A stretch of 64,000 nucleotides of DNA from Maricaulis sp047308265 (lineage in GTDB: Bacteria; Pseudomonadota; Alphaproteobacteria; Caulobacterales; Maricaulaceae), in contig NZ_JBKQWY010000011.1 of NCBI RefSeq assembly GCF_047308265.1, positions 62,001-126,000 on the forward strand. The letters run 5' to 3'. Below are positions 25,348-33,800 of the stretch, piece by piece. The notes under the pieces are model-generated. The model made no database searches. It saw only the letters and a list, made by a program, of their open reading frames with translations, and was not told where the DNA came from. Within the stretch, counting starts at the first letter, position 1. Each line of letters begins with the position of its first letter. The position numbers were made by a program, and so were the translations under genes.

Positions 25348-26193
25348 CTATCCCCGGTAATAGGCCGGCGGCAGTCCTTTGACACCCGGATTGAACGAGA
25401 ACAGGCCGCCACCATGGGCCTCATCCACGCCATCCGCAGCGGTCGTCACATACATTCGATCAAGGTTAGCGCCGCCAAATGTGCAGCTTGTGATATTCGT
25501 AACGGGCATGATGACCTGGTCTTTCACCTGACCATCCGGGCCAAACCGGGTAATGCGGCCACCGCCATAATGGCCCATCCAGATATCGCCCTGCTCATCG
25601 ACGGTCATACCATCGGGCTTGCCCTCTTCGACGGGCACTCGGGCAAAAACTCGCTTGTTGGACAGATCGCCGCGCGCATCCACATCAAAGGCGAAGATCA
25701 CACGTTCCATCGTCGAGGTGTGATACAGCACTTTGCCGTCCGGAGAGAAGGTCGGGCCGTTTGTGACCTGATACCCGTCATCATGACGTGTGATCACATC
25801 ATCCAGCATGCGATAGAGCGATCCGGATTTGTGTTCGAGATCGGCATGCATGGTCCCGGCCCAGAAACGGCCGGCCGCATCGACCTTGCCATCATTGAAA
25901 CGGTTCTCCGGAAGATCCGGTTCCTGGACGCCCCAGTCCTGGACGATTTCCATATCTTCATCCAGGCGGACAAAGCGGTCCCACAACGTGCCAATAAAGC
26001 CACCGTCCGCATGAAGACCCAGTGCGGTCAGTGCGGTCGGCAATTCGCGCTGGATGTGAGACCCTGTTTCCGTGTCCAGGCAATGCAGATGCGCCTTGAG
26101 GATATCCACCCACCACAGACACCCTGTATGGGGAACCCACAAAGGTCCCTCACCCAGCGTACATCCCGAATCGACTTCAAGCCGGATATCCAT
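25348..26193 (-). CDS. xylC: Xylono-1,5-lactonase (SMP-30/gluconolactonase family)
   Basis: A 281-residue beta-propeller lactonase. Metal ligands are visible as Glu in LGEGPLWVP, Asn in the NRFND and TNGPTFSPDG segments and Asp in PDGMTVDEQGDIWMGHYGG, in the order known for SMP-30 and Caulobacter XylC. It opens the lactone made by xylose dehydrogenase. The start was set at the ATG at 26193 because the longer frame (to 26268) would run through the operator at 26229-26242. First gene of an operon with the symporter and a GH26-like protein. Confidence 0.88.
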   Translation of the reverse strand: MDIRLEVDSGCTLGEGPLWVPHTGCLWWVDILKAHLHCLDTETGSHIQRELPTALTALGLHADGGFIGTLWDRFVRLDEDMEIVQDWGVQEPDLPENRFNDGKVDAAGRFWAGTMHADLEHKSGSLYRMLDDVITRHDDGYQVTNGPTFSPDGKVLYHTSTMERVIFAFDVDARGDLSNKRVFARVPVEEGKPDGMTVDEQGDIWMGHYGGGRITRFGPDGQVKDQVIMPVTNITSCTFGGANLDRMYVTTAADGVDEAHGGGLFSFNPGVKGLPPAYYRG

Positions 26194-26228
26194 GAAATTC
26201 GCGTCCTGCGGCCCGCGGGCCTCTGTTT

Positions 26229-26242
26229 TGGTAGCGGTATCA
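26229..26242. promoter_or_regulatory. LacI-type operator of xylC
   Basis: TGGTAGCGGTATCA, on the minus strand AAATGATACCGCTACCA, the same extended AAATGATANCGCT sequence as in front of xylX. A TTGACA box is found about 19 bases upstream in the direction of xylC. Confidence 0.78.
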
Positions 26243-26315
26243 TTTGTAGCTAGAGTCATGTTTGTCAATTCCCGCTTCGGTTAAATCCCTTGTGCAGCGC
26301 AACACACGCCACACT

Positions 26316-27449
26316 CTACCAATTGGTGAAACTTCCGTCCGCTCGCTGAATATGCGGCAGTTCGACCATCTCGAACGGATATCGAGCCAGGCCCTCAAAA
26401 TCGATTTCAATGCCCAGACCCGGCCGGTCTTCCAGCGTCACAAACCCATCCTGCCAATGACATGCCGTGGATATCACGTCCGACAAGCAGTCTTCGGGAC
26501 GACGCGGCAACTCCATGACACCGAAATTGGGAAGGCTCAGATTGAAATGGGCGCACGCCGCCGTGGATACCGGGCCGATCGGGTTGTGCACCGCAATATC
26601 AATGAGATTGGTTTCACACCAGCCCGCGATCTTGCGCGCCTCCGTCAAACCGCCACCCACACACAAATCCAGCCGAGCGAAATCAATCAAGCGGTTTTCG
26701 ACAAGCGGTTTATACTGCCATTTGCTGGCAAATTGCTCACCTGCCGCCAGGGGCACACTGACCTGTTCGCGCAAACGGTCATAAATCCCGGCCGCCTCGG
26801 ATCGCAGCGGGTCCTCCATAAAGAACGGACGAAACGCCTCTACACCCTTGCACAGGCGGATCGCGTCAGACAGGCCCAGCCGGGTGTGAACATCGAAACA
26901 CAGATCGATGTCATCCCCCACAACGCCGCGCACGGCCTCCCATTGCCTGAGACTTTCCGTGACAGAGGCCGCGGGCTCGATCACGCCATCGGCTTCGTAG
27001 TGCGGCTCCCAGCGCAGGCTTTTCCACCCCTCATCCACCGCCTGGCGAGCAGATTGGGTGATACCGTCAACACCGCGCCCATGCAGATGACAATAGGTCT
27101 TCAACCGGTCCCGGCATTGACCACCGAGCAATTGATAGACGGGTGTTTCCAGTGCCTTTCCCTTGATATCCCACAACGCCAGATCAATGGCACTGATGGC
27201 ACTCGATCCGATCGGACCGGCCGGAAAAAAGCCGCCACGAAACAGTTTTTGCCAGATGTGCTCGATACGGAACGGGTCCTCGCCGATGATCAGGGGCTCG
27301 AAATGCTCCAAAGCTCCTTTGACCGCCAGCTCCCGTCCCGTCAGCCCGGCTTCACCGATGCCTGTAATACCCGCATCCGTCTCGATCGTGATGAAGAGGA
27401 ATGTCCGCCATTCTTTCGCGAGGTGAATATTCAGGCCGGTGATTTTCAT
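26316..27449 (-). CDS. Enolase-superfamily sugar-acid dehydratase (galactonate-dehydratase-like)
   Basis: A 377-residue protein of the mandelate-racemase/muconate-lactonizing group. Domains: capping N-terminus (MKITGLNIHLAKEWRTFLFITIETDAGITGIGEAG), barrel with metal ligands in CFDVHTRL (Asp of DxH), MEDPL and AAGEQF, and the catalytic histidine in VHNPIGPVSTAA. The KxK motif of muconate-lactonizing enzymes is absent, and the DxH with the HNP..GP pattern fits the DgoD/ManD-type acid-sugar dehydratases. The C-terminal EIDFEGL and closing Trp are also like DgoD. The substrate is unknown; with the dehydrogenase upstream it could use an aldonate from a xylan side-chain sugar. Confidence 0.82.
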   Translation of the reverse strand: MKITGLNIHLAKEWRTFLFITIETDAGITGIGEAGLTGRELAVKGALEHFEPLIIGEDPFRIEHIWQKLFRGGFFPAGPIGSSAISAIDLALWDIKGKALETPVYQLLGGQCRDRLKTYCHLHGRGVDGITQSARQAVDEGWKSLRWEPHYEADGVIEPAASVTESLRQWEAVRGVVGDDIDLCFDVHTRLGLSDAIRLCKGVEAFRPFFMEDPLRSEAAGIYDRLREQVSVPLAAGEQFASKWQYKPLVENRLIDFARLDLCVGGGLTEARKIAGWCETNLIDIAVHNPIGPVSTAACAHFNLSLPNFGVMELPRRPEDCLSDVISTACHWQDGFVTLEDRPGLGIEIDFEGLARYPFEMVELPHIQRADGSFTNW

Positions 27450-27452
27450 GGG

Positions 27453-28316
27453 TCAGCGCTCGTCTATCACGTCCTGCCAGGTGTATTGAGCCACCCAGCC
27501 CAGATCCCGGCGCGCCTTATCGGCGGAGACCGGTGATGTGCGCCCCGCCAGCTCGGACTGGACGTTCACGTCGGGAAATTCCGCGGCGATCAGATCGCGG
27601 GTGTCCTGGCGCATAATCGTGTCGGGCGCGGTGATATTGTAGACATTTGCCCCGGCCAGATCGGCCACCAGGGACAGCTCGACAGACCGCGCCACATCGC
27701 GCGCGTCGATATAGTTCCACAGATTGAATTTGCGGCTTTTGAAATCATCCCAATAGCCCGGGATTTTCGAATAAAGATCGCGATGATTGGCTTCGTAGAG
27801 CACGTTGGACAGACGCAGCCCGACAATGCTGATCCCTGCGTTGAGACGGCAGACATGCTCCGCCAGCTCTTCGCACAAGACTTTCGAAATGGCGTAGGCG
27901 TTTTGCGGCTGGACCGGCGTCTCCTCCGTCACCGGGAAATGAGCCGGCGTGTTTGTGAAATACGGAAAGCCGTGCACGGTTTCACTCGACGCCCAGACCA
28001 CGCGGGACAGTCCCAGTGCCACCGCTGCATTGAACACGTTGAAACAGGACACCGTATTGTTGATGAAACGCTGTGCACCCGTGTGCAGGTCAAAATCCGG
28101 TTCGGGATGGGCCGCAAAATGCACGACGGCATCGCATCCCATCATCGCCGACAGAACATCCCCGTAGCGTTCCAGGTCAACCTCACGGAATGAGGCCGGG
28201 TGACCGCGCACAAAAACGCGATCCAGATTGACGACGGAATATCCCAGGGCGATCAGGTGTTCGCAGACAACACGCCCTGACGCGCCGCTTCCGCCCGTTA
28301 CGGCAATCGTTTTCAT
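27453..28316 (-). CDS. NAD-dependent epimerase/dehydratase family protein
   Basis: A 287-residue extended SDR: TGGSGASGRVVCEHL (residues 7-21) binds NAD, VVHFAAHPEPDFD follows, then the catalytic Ser in WASSETVHG and Tyr-Lys in YAISKVL. The shape resembles uronate dehydrogenases and sugar epimerases. It starts ATGA-coupled to the GH43 stop and ends three bases before the DgoD-like gene, so the two enzymes are likely consecutive steps on one sugar acid or aldose. Substrate unknown. Confidence 0.78.
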   Translation of the reverse strand: MKTIAVTGGSGASGRVVCEHLIALGYSVVNLDRVFVRGHPASFREVDLERYGDVLSAMMGCDAVVHFAAHPEPDFDLHTGAQRFINNTVSCFNVFNAAVALGLSRVVWASSETVHGFPYFTNTPAHFPVTEETPVQPQNAYAISKVLCEELAEHVCRLNAGISIVGLRLSNVLYEANHRDLYSKIPGYWDDFKSRKFNLWNYIDARDVARSVELSLVADLAGANVYNITAPDTIMRQDTRDLIAAEFPDVNVQSELAGRTSPVSADKARRDLGWVAQYTWQDVIDER

Positions 28317-29893
28317 GATCCAACCCCGCGACTCTCATCATAGGAGAAACTGTAGAAATCCGCATGCTTGCGCTGACCGGTTATGTCCTGACAGGCCATG
28401 CCCACAAAGGCACCCGTGAAATTGGCGCCCTCGCCCTTGCCCGCCTCATCGGATAGAAGGCTGGCATCGAGTTGCGGTCCGATCTGCGTCCACTCACCGC
28501 CCTCGATCGCGAACCGGAACTGGGCAACGTCGCCCGTCACATCGAGCCCCAGTCGAACACGCCCTTCATCCGGCAACCAGACCGGCGCCTCGGCCAAGGG
28601 CTGGTCGGTGTGAAGATCCATACGCGCATTACAGCTCATCAGCCCGAGATAGCGTCGCCCGTCTTCATGACGGCTGACGAAGAGGTAGTGAAACTTGTGA
28701 GCATTGTAATAAGCCGTCAGCCCGGCCATTTGCTGATAGTCTTCCGGGTCGAAATCCAGCTCGGTTTCAGCCGTATAGGTGAAGTGCGTCTGCCGACGCG
28801 CGACCAGTGCCTGAGTGAAGAAACTGCCGATGGATTCGCGCCCATGCAGCCGCAGAGCCGCAGGGTTTTCATCCAGAGACAGGATGTCCGACGGCACGGG
28901 TGTGCGTAACCACTGGAAGTCTTCCGGCAGGGTGTCGCCATCAAACGTATAGTGTTTGACCGTCGGGTTGGTCAGCTCGAAACGCTGATAATTCTCGGGC
29001 TTGTCGACAAGCTCCAGCCAGCCCTGCGCATTCCAGCTCACTTCATGGATCGCCGTCTCCCGCCCCATGGGTGAACGGCGCTGATTGTCAGAATAGGGCC
29101 GCGAGACCAGGTGCGCGAAGAAATGGCGTCCATCCGGCGTATCAACCAAAGCGCCATGCCCGCACCGTTGCAGACCATGCTCGGGATTGTCCTTGGCGGT
29201 GATGACATGCCCGTTCGGGTCTGTCTCATACGGCCCCCAGATATCCCGGGAACGCGCGAAGGTCACAGCGTGATTATATCCCGTGCCGCCTTCGGCCACG
29301 ACCATGTAGTAGAAACCGTCTCGCTTGTAGATATGCGGCCCCTCGGTGAAACCGAGCTCGGATCCGGGATAGACAAGCTTGCGCGGCCCGGTCAGCTTCT
29401 GCGCGTCGACATCATATTCCTGGAGCATGATGCCCTGAAAATAGGTCCGATCCGTACGGTGGTCCCACACCATGTTGGAGACCCATTTACGGCCATCCTC
29501 ATCGTGGAAGAGACTCGGATCAAAGCCCGAGGCATTCAGATAGACCGGCTCGGACCACTCTCCATCAATGGTCTCGCATGTCGTGAGATAATTAGGTGTA
29601 TCCTTGAAGTCGCCATCGAAGCGCGTGACGTTGGTGTAGAGCAGCCAGAACTTGCCGTCGGCATAGCTCAGACACGGCGCCCACACCCCGCAGGAATCCG
29701 GCACGCCCCTCATATCCAGCAAATCGGGACGATTGAGCGGACGCGACACCAGCGTCCAGTTCACCAGATCCCGGGAGTGATGGATCTGCACGCCCGGAAA
29801 CCATTCGAAAGTCGAGGTCGCGATGTAGTAATCCTCGCCGACCCGCAAAATACTGGGGTCCGGATTGAACCCACGCAAAACTGGATTGACCAT
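28313..29893 (-). CDS. GH43 beta-xylosidase
   Basis: About 526 residues from the ATG at 29893 (GGTGAGG ahead; an ATG at 29908 overlapping the upstream stop is also possible). The five-bladed propeller starts NPVLRGFNPDPSILRVGEDYYIATSTFEWFPGV, with the catalytic base Asp in FNPDPS, the pKa-modulating Asp in NASGFDPSLFHDEDG and the acid Glu in ELGFTEGPHIYKRDGFYY. The C-terminal beta-sandwich (GH43 C2, from about residue 320) is the usual XynB domain that closes the active site. It splits xylobiose and short xylo-oligosaccharides to D-xylose. No signal peptide, so cytoplasmic, in agreement with the oligosaccharide symporter next to it. Confidence 0.92.
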   Translation of the reverse strand: MVNPVLRGFNPDPSILRVGEDYYIATSTFEWFPGVQIHHSRDLVNWTLVSRPLNRPDLLDMRGVPDSCGVWAPCLSYADGKFWLLYTNVTRFDGDFKDTPNYLTTCETIDGEWSEPVYLNASGFDPSLFHDEDGRKWVSNMVWDHRTDRTYFQGIMLQEYDVDAQKLTGPRKLVYPGSELGFTEGPHIYKRDGFYYMVVAEGGTGYNHAVTFARSRDIWGPYETDPNGHVITAKDNPEHGLQRCGHGALVDTPDGRHFFAHLVSRPYSDNQRRSPMGRETAIHEVSWNAQGWLELVDKPENYQRFELTNPTVKHYTFDGDTLPEDFQWLRTPVPSDILSLDENPAALRLHGRESIGSFFTQALVARRQTHFTYTAETELDFDPEDYQQMAGLTAYYNAHKFHYLFVSRHEDGRRYLGLMSCNARMDLHTDQPLAEAPVWLPDEGRVRLGLDVTGDVAQFRFAIEGGEWTQIGPQLDASLLSDEAGKGEGANFTGAFVGMACQDITGQRKHADFYSFSYDESRGVGS

Positions 29894-29907
29894 CGGCCTC
29901 ACCCCCA

Positions 29908-30780
29908 TCAGCTCAATTCAAACCCTGTCAGCGTCATCGTCACCGACAGGCTTTCACCGGGTGCCAGCACGCGCAGCCCGGTTTCATTTTGATCACCGTG
30001 CCAGTTCACCGCATCATTCATGTGCGTGACCGGCTCGATACAAAAAAAGTCTTCCCCGCACGGGAAATAGGTCACCAGGTGTCGGGCAGCATCATCGGCC
30101 CCCATCCTGATCCCGACGCCCCGGTCGGGCCAGCGCAACTCCGCCTGTCCCGTCCAGCCCTCGAAACAATGATCGATAAACTCTGGGCCTGGCACTTTGC
30201 GGGTGGAGAAATCCATGTAGGACGGCAGTTCTTCCCGGCGGGCCGGAATCCCGTGCACAGGCCCCGTCCAGACTCCCCGGACCGCATATTCAACCTCACA
30301 ATCCGAAGTGCGAGGGAAATAGGGATGCAAACCCAGGCCCGCCGGCATGGGTGAACGGCTGCGATTGGTCACCGACAGGGTGTGAGTAAACGCGTCTTTT
30401 TTGATGGAGAAATCCTGCCGCGCCACATAGTCCCAGGGCCAGTCTGAAGCGTCATGCACCAGTTCCAGCGTGGCCGACTTGTCGGCGAAAGACAGGACCG
30501 ACCAGGGCCTGACCCAACCGTGGCCATGGATTGCATTGCCCTCGCCTGGCATCGGCTTTTCCAGCTCGATATCCTGGCCGTTGAACGCGAACTTCCCGTC
30601 ACGTATGCGATTTGAGAAGGGCACAAGCGGGAAGGAGGACAGGCACAGCGGCGCGAAACCTGAGACAGGCAGGCGCGCAGGATACATCACATCCACACCG
30701 TCATAGCGGCCAGCCAACAGGCCACCACCCAGCTCAGGCGCAATATCCACGCGCCATTTCGAGCCATTCAGGCGTATCAT
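29908..30780 (-). CDS. Aldose 1-epimerase (galactose-mutarotase fold)
   Basis: A 290-residue mutarotase from the ATG at 30780 (GGGGAG six bases upstream); a longer frame to 30852 would contain the operator. IRLNGSKWRVDIAPELGGGLLAGRYDG, LVPFSNRIRDGKF, NAIHGHGWVRPW (catalytic His) and GLGLHPYFPR are the family motifs. It interconverts alpha and beta aldoses and so feeds either xylose dehydrogenase or xylose isomerase. First gene of the epimerase-GH43-dehydrogenase-dehydratase operon; divergent from xylulokinase. Confidence 0.9.
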   Translation of the reverse strand: MIRLNGSKWRVDIAPELGGGLLAGRYDGVDVMYPARLPVSGFAPLCLSSFPLVPFSNRIRDGKFAFNGQDIELEKPMPGEGNAIHGHGWVRPWSVLSFADKSATLELVHDASDWPWDYVARQDFSIKKDAFTHTLSVTNRSRSPMPAGLGLHPYFPRTSDCEVEYAVRGVWTGPVHGIPARREELPSYMDFSTRKVPGPEFIDHCFEGWTGQAELRWPDRGVGIRMGADDAARHLVTYFPCGEDFFCIEPVTHMNDAVNWHGDQNETGLRVLAPGESLSVTMTLTGFELS

Positions 30781-30818
30781 GCAACACTCCCCATTTGCCG
30801 ATGTTGAAACATCTGTTA

Positions 30819-30832
30819 TGGTACCGCTACCA
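30819..30832. promoter_or_regulatory. LacI-type operator of the aldose epimerase operon
   Basis: TGGTACCGCTACCA, a near-perfect palindrome, 39 bases before the epimerase start. An AACATCTGTTA lies next to it (30808-30818), resembling the TetR palindrome core. Confidence 0.75.
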
Positions 30833-30901
30833 AGTTTGCGGCGGGCGGGCAAGCATCACGAACGGGTCGCAACACTTGACGGTTTAACGGTCTTGCGCCT
30901 T

Positions 30902-30915
30902 TGATAGCGCTACCG
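30902..30915. promoter_or_regulatory. LacI-type operator of the xylulokinase operon
   Basis: TGATAGCGCTACCG lies 20 bases after a TTGACG box (30876-30881), where a -10 box would be, so a repressor here would block the xylulokinase promoter. The 206-base divergent region 30781-30987 holds both operators and two promoters. Confidence 0.72.
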
Positions 30916-30987
30916 AAATCGCGGCGTAACCCCCACCCGGTTCTTTGGGTGGGCATGCGACACGCGCATAAGGGGGGAACGGTCCAC

Positions 30988-32442
30988 ATGTATCTGGGGA
31001 TCGATATCGGTACATCTGCTGTCAAGGCGATGATTATCGATGACACAAATACGATTAAAGGACAAACCGCTGCGCCTCTGGCCGTGCAACGGCCGCAGCG
31101 GCTATGGTCGGAACAGAACCCGAAGGACTGGTGGGAAGCCACCAATACGGCGGTGAGCCAGCTGGATGCTGATCTGCGCCACCAGGTGCAGTGCATCGGC
31201 CTGAGCGGACAAATGCACGGCGCGACGCTCCTGGATACCAGCGACACGCCGCTGCGCCCTGCCATTTTATGGAATGACGGTCGCAGTTTCGCGGAATGCG
31301 AGGCCCTGAAAACAGCCTGTCCGGCCATTGAGGACATCACGGGCAATCTCGTCATGCCCGGCTTCACAGCGCCCAAACTGCTCTGGCTGAAAACCCATGA
31401 ACCGGAGCTGTTCGACAAGATCCACAAAGTCCTTCTGCCCAAGGATTATGTGCGCCTGCGCATGACCGGAGAGTATGGATCGGACATGTCCGATGCTGCG
31501 GGTACGAGCTGGCTGGATGTGGCTGCGCGGGACTGGTCCGACACTGCGCTGGATGCCACCGGGCTGTCGCGCTCGGCCATGCCCGACCTGTATGAAGGCC
31601 CCGAGACCACCGGCAAGCTGCGCGCCGAACTGGCGGAAGCCTGGGGCATGCAACGGGTCAATGTGGTCGCAGGGGGTGGAGATAACGCCGCCGGAGCAGC
31701 CGGTGTGGGCGTGATCAATGAAGGCGATGCCTTGTTGTCCCTGGGCACGTCCGGCGTGATTTTCCTGGCCGGCAGCGCCTTTCGTCCTCATCCGGGGCGG
31801 GCTGTGCACGCATTCTGCCATGCCTTGCCCCAACGCTGGCACCAGATGACGGTAATGCTCAGCGCAGCGAGCTGCGTCGACTGGGCTGTGCAGCTGACAG
31901 GCCAGGCCGGACCGGCCGAGTTGGTCTCGCTGGCAGAACAGGAAGGCGGGCTAGATGTGCCCGAAATCTTCCTGCCCTACCTGTCAGGTGAACGCACCCC
32001 ACACAACAATCCGCAAGCCCGCGGCGTGGTGTTTGGCATGGACCATGACACAAACCCGGCCCGGATCAGCCAGGCGGTGCTCGAAGGCGTTGCCTTTGCC
32101 TTCGCCGACGGACTCTCGGCCTTGATCGAGTCCGGCTCGACGGTCAACACACTCTCGGTGATCGGGGGCGGTTCACGCTCACGCTATTGGGGGCGCCTCC
32201 TCGCCGCGGCCCTCAAACGCCCGATGATCTTCCGCAGCGGGTCTGAATTCGGCCCGGCCTTCGGTGCCGCGAAACTGGCACGTCTTGGGCATGAAGACGG
32301 CGATTCCGACACCATTTTGGCTCCGCCACCGATTGTGGACATCATCGAACCGCGTGATGCCGACATGTCGACCCTGGCGCCGAAATACGAACGTTTCAAA
32401 TCACTCTACTCCTCCCTCTCTTGCGAGTTCAAAGGACAATGA
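30988..32442 (+). CDS. xylB: Xylulokinase (FGGY family)
   Basis: A 484-residue sugar kinase from the ATG at 30988 (AGGGGGGA upstream). MYLGIDIGTSAVKAMIIDD is the phosphate-binding start; LSGQMHGATLLD, RPAILWNDGR, and LSLGTSGVIFLA with VIGGGSRSRYWGRLLA follow the XylB (E. coli) pattern of the FGGY family, which is usually 480-500 residues. It phosphorylates D-xylulose. It is coupled by ATGA or a close ATG to xylose isomerase and then transaldolase, all on the plus strand. A LacI-type site lies upstream. Confidence 0.93.
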   Translation: MYLGIDIGTSAVKAMIIDDTNTIKGQTAAPLAVQRPQRLWSEQNPKDWWEATNTAVSQLDADLRHQVQCIGLSGQMHGATLLDTSDTPLRPAILWNDGRSFAECEALKTACPAIEDITGNLVMPGFTAPKLLWLKTHEPELFDKIHKVLLPKDYVRLRMTGEYGSDMSDAAGTSWLDVAARDWSDTALDATGLSRSAMPDLYEGPETTGKLRAELAEAWGMQRVNVVAGGGDNAAGAAGVGVINEGDALLSLGTSGVIFLAGSAFRPHPGRAVHAFCHALPQRWHQMTVMLSAASCVDWAVQLTGQAGPAELVSLAEQEGGLDVPEIFLPYLSGERTPHNNPQARGVVFGMDHDTNPARISQAVLEGVAFAFADGLSALIESGSTVNTLSVIGGGSRSRYWGRLLAAALKRPMIFRSGSEFGPAFGAAKLARLGHEDGDSDTILAPPPIVDIIEPRDADMSTLAPKYERFKSLYSSLSCEFKGQ

Positions 32443-32444
32443 TC

Positions 32445-33788
32445 ATGGCGGATGGAACCACGCAGACCGCAGTCACACAATTTTTCCCGGGCATCGGCCC
32501 GATTCCGTACGAGGGTCCGGAATCCGATAATCCGCTGGCTTTCCGTCACTACGACAAGGATCGTGTGGTGCTGGGCAAGACGATGGAAGAACATCTCCGC
32601 CCGGCCATCTGTTTCTGGCACACCTTCTGCTGGGATGGTTTCGACATCTTCGGTAGCGGCACATTCCCGCGCGCCTGGCATGAGGGCGACACACCGGCCG
32701 CAGCCGCTGCAAAACGGCGGGCTGCAGCGTTCGAATTCTTCACCAAAATGGGGACGCCGTATTACTGCTTCCACGATGTGGATGTGTGCGAGGCCTCGCC
32801 CACGCCGGACGAACTCTCAGCAAACCTCGCCATCGCTGTAGACGATCTCGAGCGTCATCAGGAACGCACGGGCCAGAAACTGCTCTGGGGTACCGCCAAC
32901 CTGTTCTCCCATCCGCGTTATGCGGCCGGTGGACTCACCAATCCGGATCCGGACGTGACGGCCTGCGCCCTGCGCCAGGTCCGCGACTGCATGAATGCGA
33001 CCCAGCGACTGGGCGGCGAGAATTATGTCCTGTGGGGCGGACGCGAAGGCTATGATACCCTGCTGAATACCGATCTTAAGCGGGAGTTGGACCAGTTTGG
33101 TCGCTTCCTCGCCATGATCGTCGAGCACAAGCACAAAATCGGTTTTGGCGGCACGATCCTCATCGAGCCGAAGCCGCACGAGCCGATGTATCATCAGTAT
33201 GATTTCGATACGGCGACCGTCTATGGTTTCTTGAAAACCTACGGGCTGGAAAATGAGGTCCAGGTCAATATCGAACCCAACCACGCCACCCTGGCCGGCC
33301 ACAGCTTTGCCCACGAAGTGGCGACCGCCAATGCGTTCGGCATTATGGGCTCGATCGACATCAATTGCGGCAACTACCAGAATGGCTGGGACACCGACCA
33401 GTTCAATGTGGATACGCGCGACATCACGCTGGCCATGTATGAACTGATCAAGGGCGGCGGTTTCAAAACCGGTGGGTTCAATTTCGACGCCAAGGTCCGC
33501 CGTCAAAGCTCCGACCTGGAAGATCTGTTCTATGGTCATGTGGGCGGGCTGGACGCACTCGCAAAAGCTCTCCTGGCTGTCGAAGCCCTGTTCGCACACG
33601 ACCGTATCGCGACCAACAAGGCCGAGCGCTATTCCGGCTGGACGGGCGATCTCGGACAATTCCTGCTGGATGAGACCACAAGCTTGGACGCGGCGGCAGA
33701 TCGGGTTATGTCGGACGGTATCAACGGTCAGCACTCCAGCGGCCGTCAAGAATATCTCGAAAACATTGTGGCGCGCAGCCTCGACTAG
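32445..33788 (+). CDS. xylA: Xylose isomerase, class II
   Basis: A 447-residue isomerase, the size of class II enzymes. The start is the ATG at 32445, eight bases after AGGA; the ATG at 32439 is too close to it. Key motifs: FWHTFCWDGFDIFGSGTF, the catalytic histidine in YYCFHDVD (H110), the metal site in ILIEPKPHEP, VNIEPNHATLAGH and SIDINCGN with DTDQFNVD. It converts D-xylose to D-xylulose with two divalent metal ions. Together with xylulokinase and transaldolase this is the complete isomerase entry to the pentose phosphate pathway, in the same island as the Weimberg genes. Confidence 0.96.
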   Translation: MADGTTQTAVTQFFPGIGPIPYEGPESDNPLAFRHYDKDRVVLGKTMEEHLRPAICFWHTFCWDGFDIFGSGTFPRAWHEGDTPAAAAAKRRAAAFEFFTKMGTPYYCFHDVDVCEASPTPDELSANLAIAVDDLERHQERTGQKLLWGTANLFSHPRYAAGGLTNPDPDVTACALRQVRDCMNATQRLGGENYVLWGGREGYDTLLNTDLKRELDQFGRFLAMIVEHKHKIGFGGTILIEPKPHEPMYHQYDFDTATVYGFLKTYGLENEVQVNIEPNHATLAGHSFAHEVATANAFGIMGSIDINCGNYQNGWDTDQFNVDTRDITLAMYELIKGGGFKTGGFNFDAKVRRQSSDLEDLFYGHVGGLDALAKALLAVEALFAHDRIATNKAERYSGWTGDLGQFLLDETTSLDAAADRVMSDGINGQHSSGRQEYLENIVARSLD

Positions 33789-33800
33789 GGGACAGGACCA

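Noticed and set aside
26262..27536. Plus-strand open frame of 424 codons
   Set aside because: Antisense to the enolase-superfamily dehydratase with clear metal ligands.
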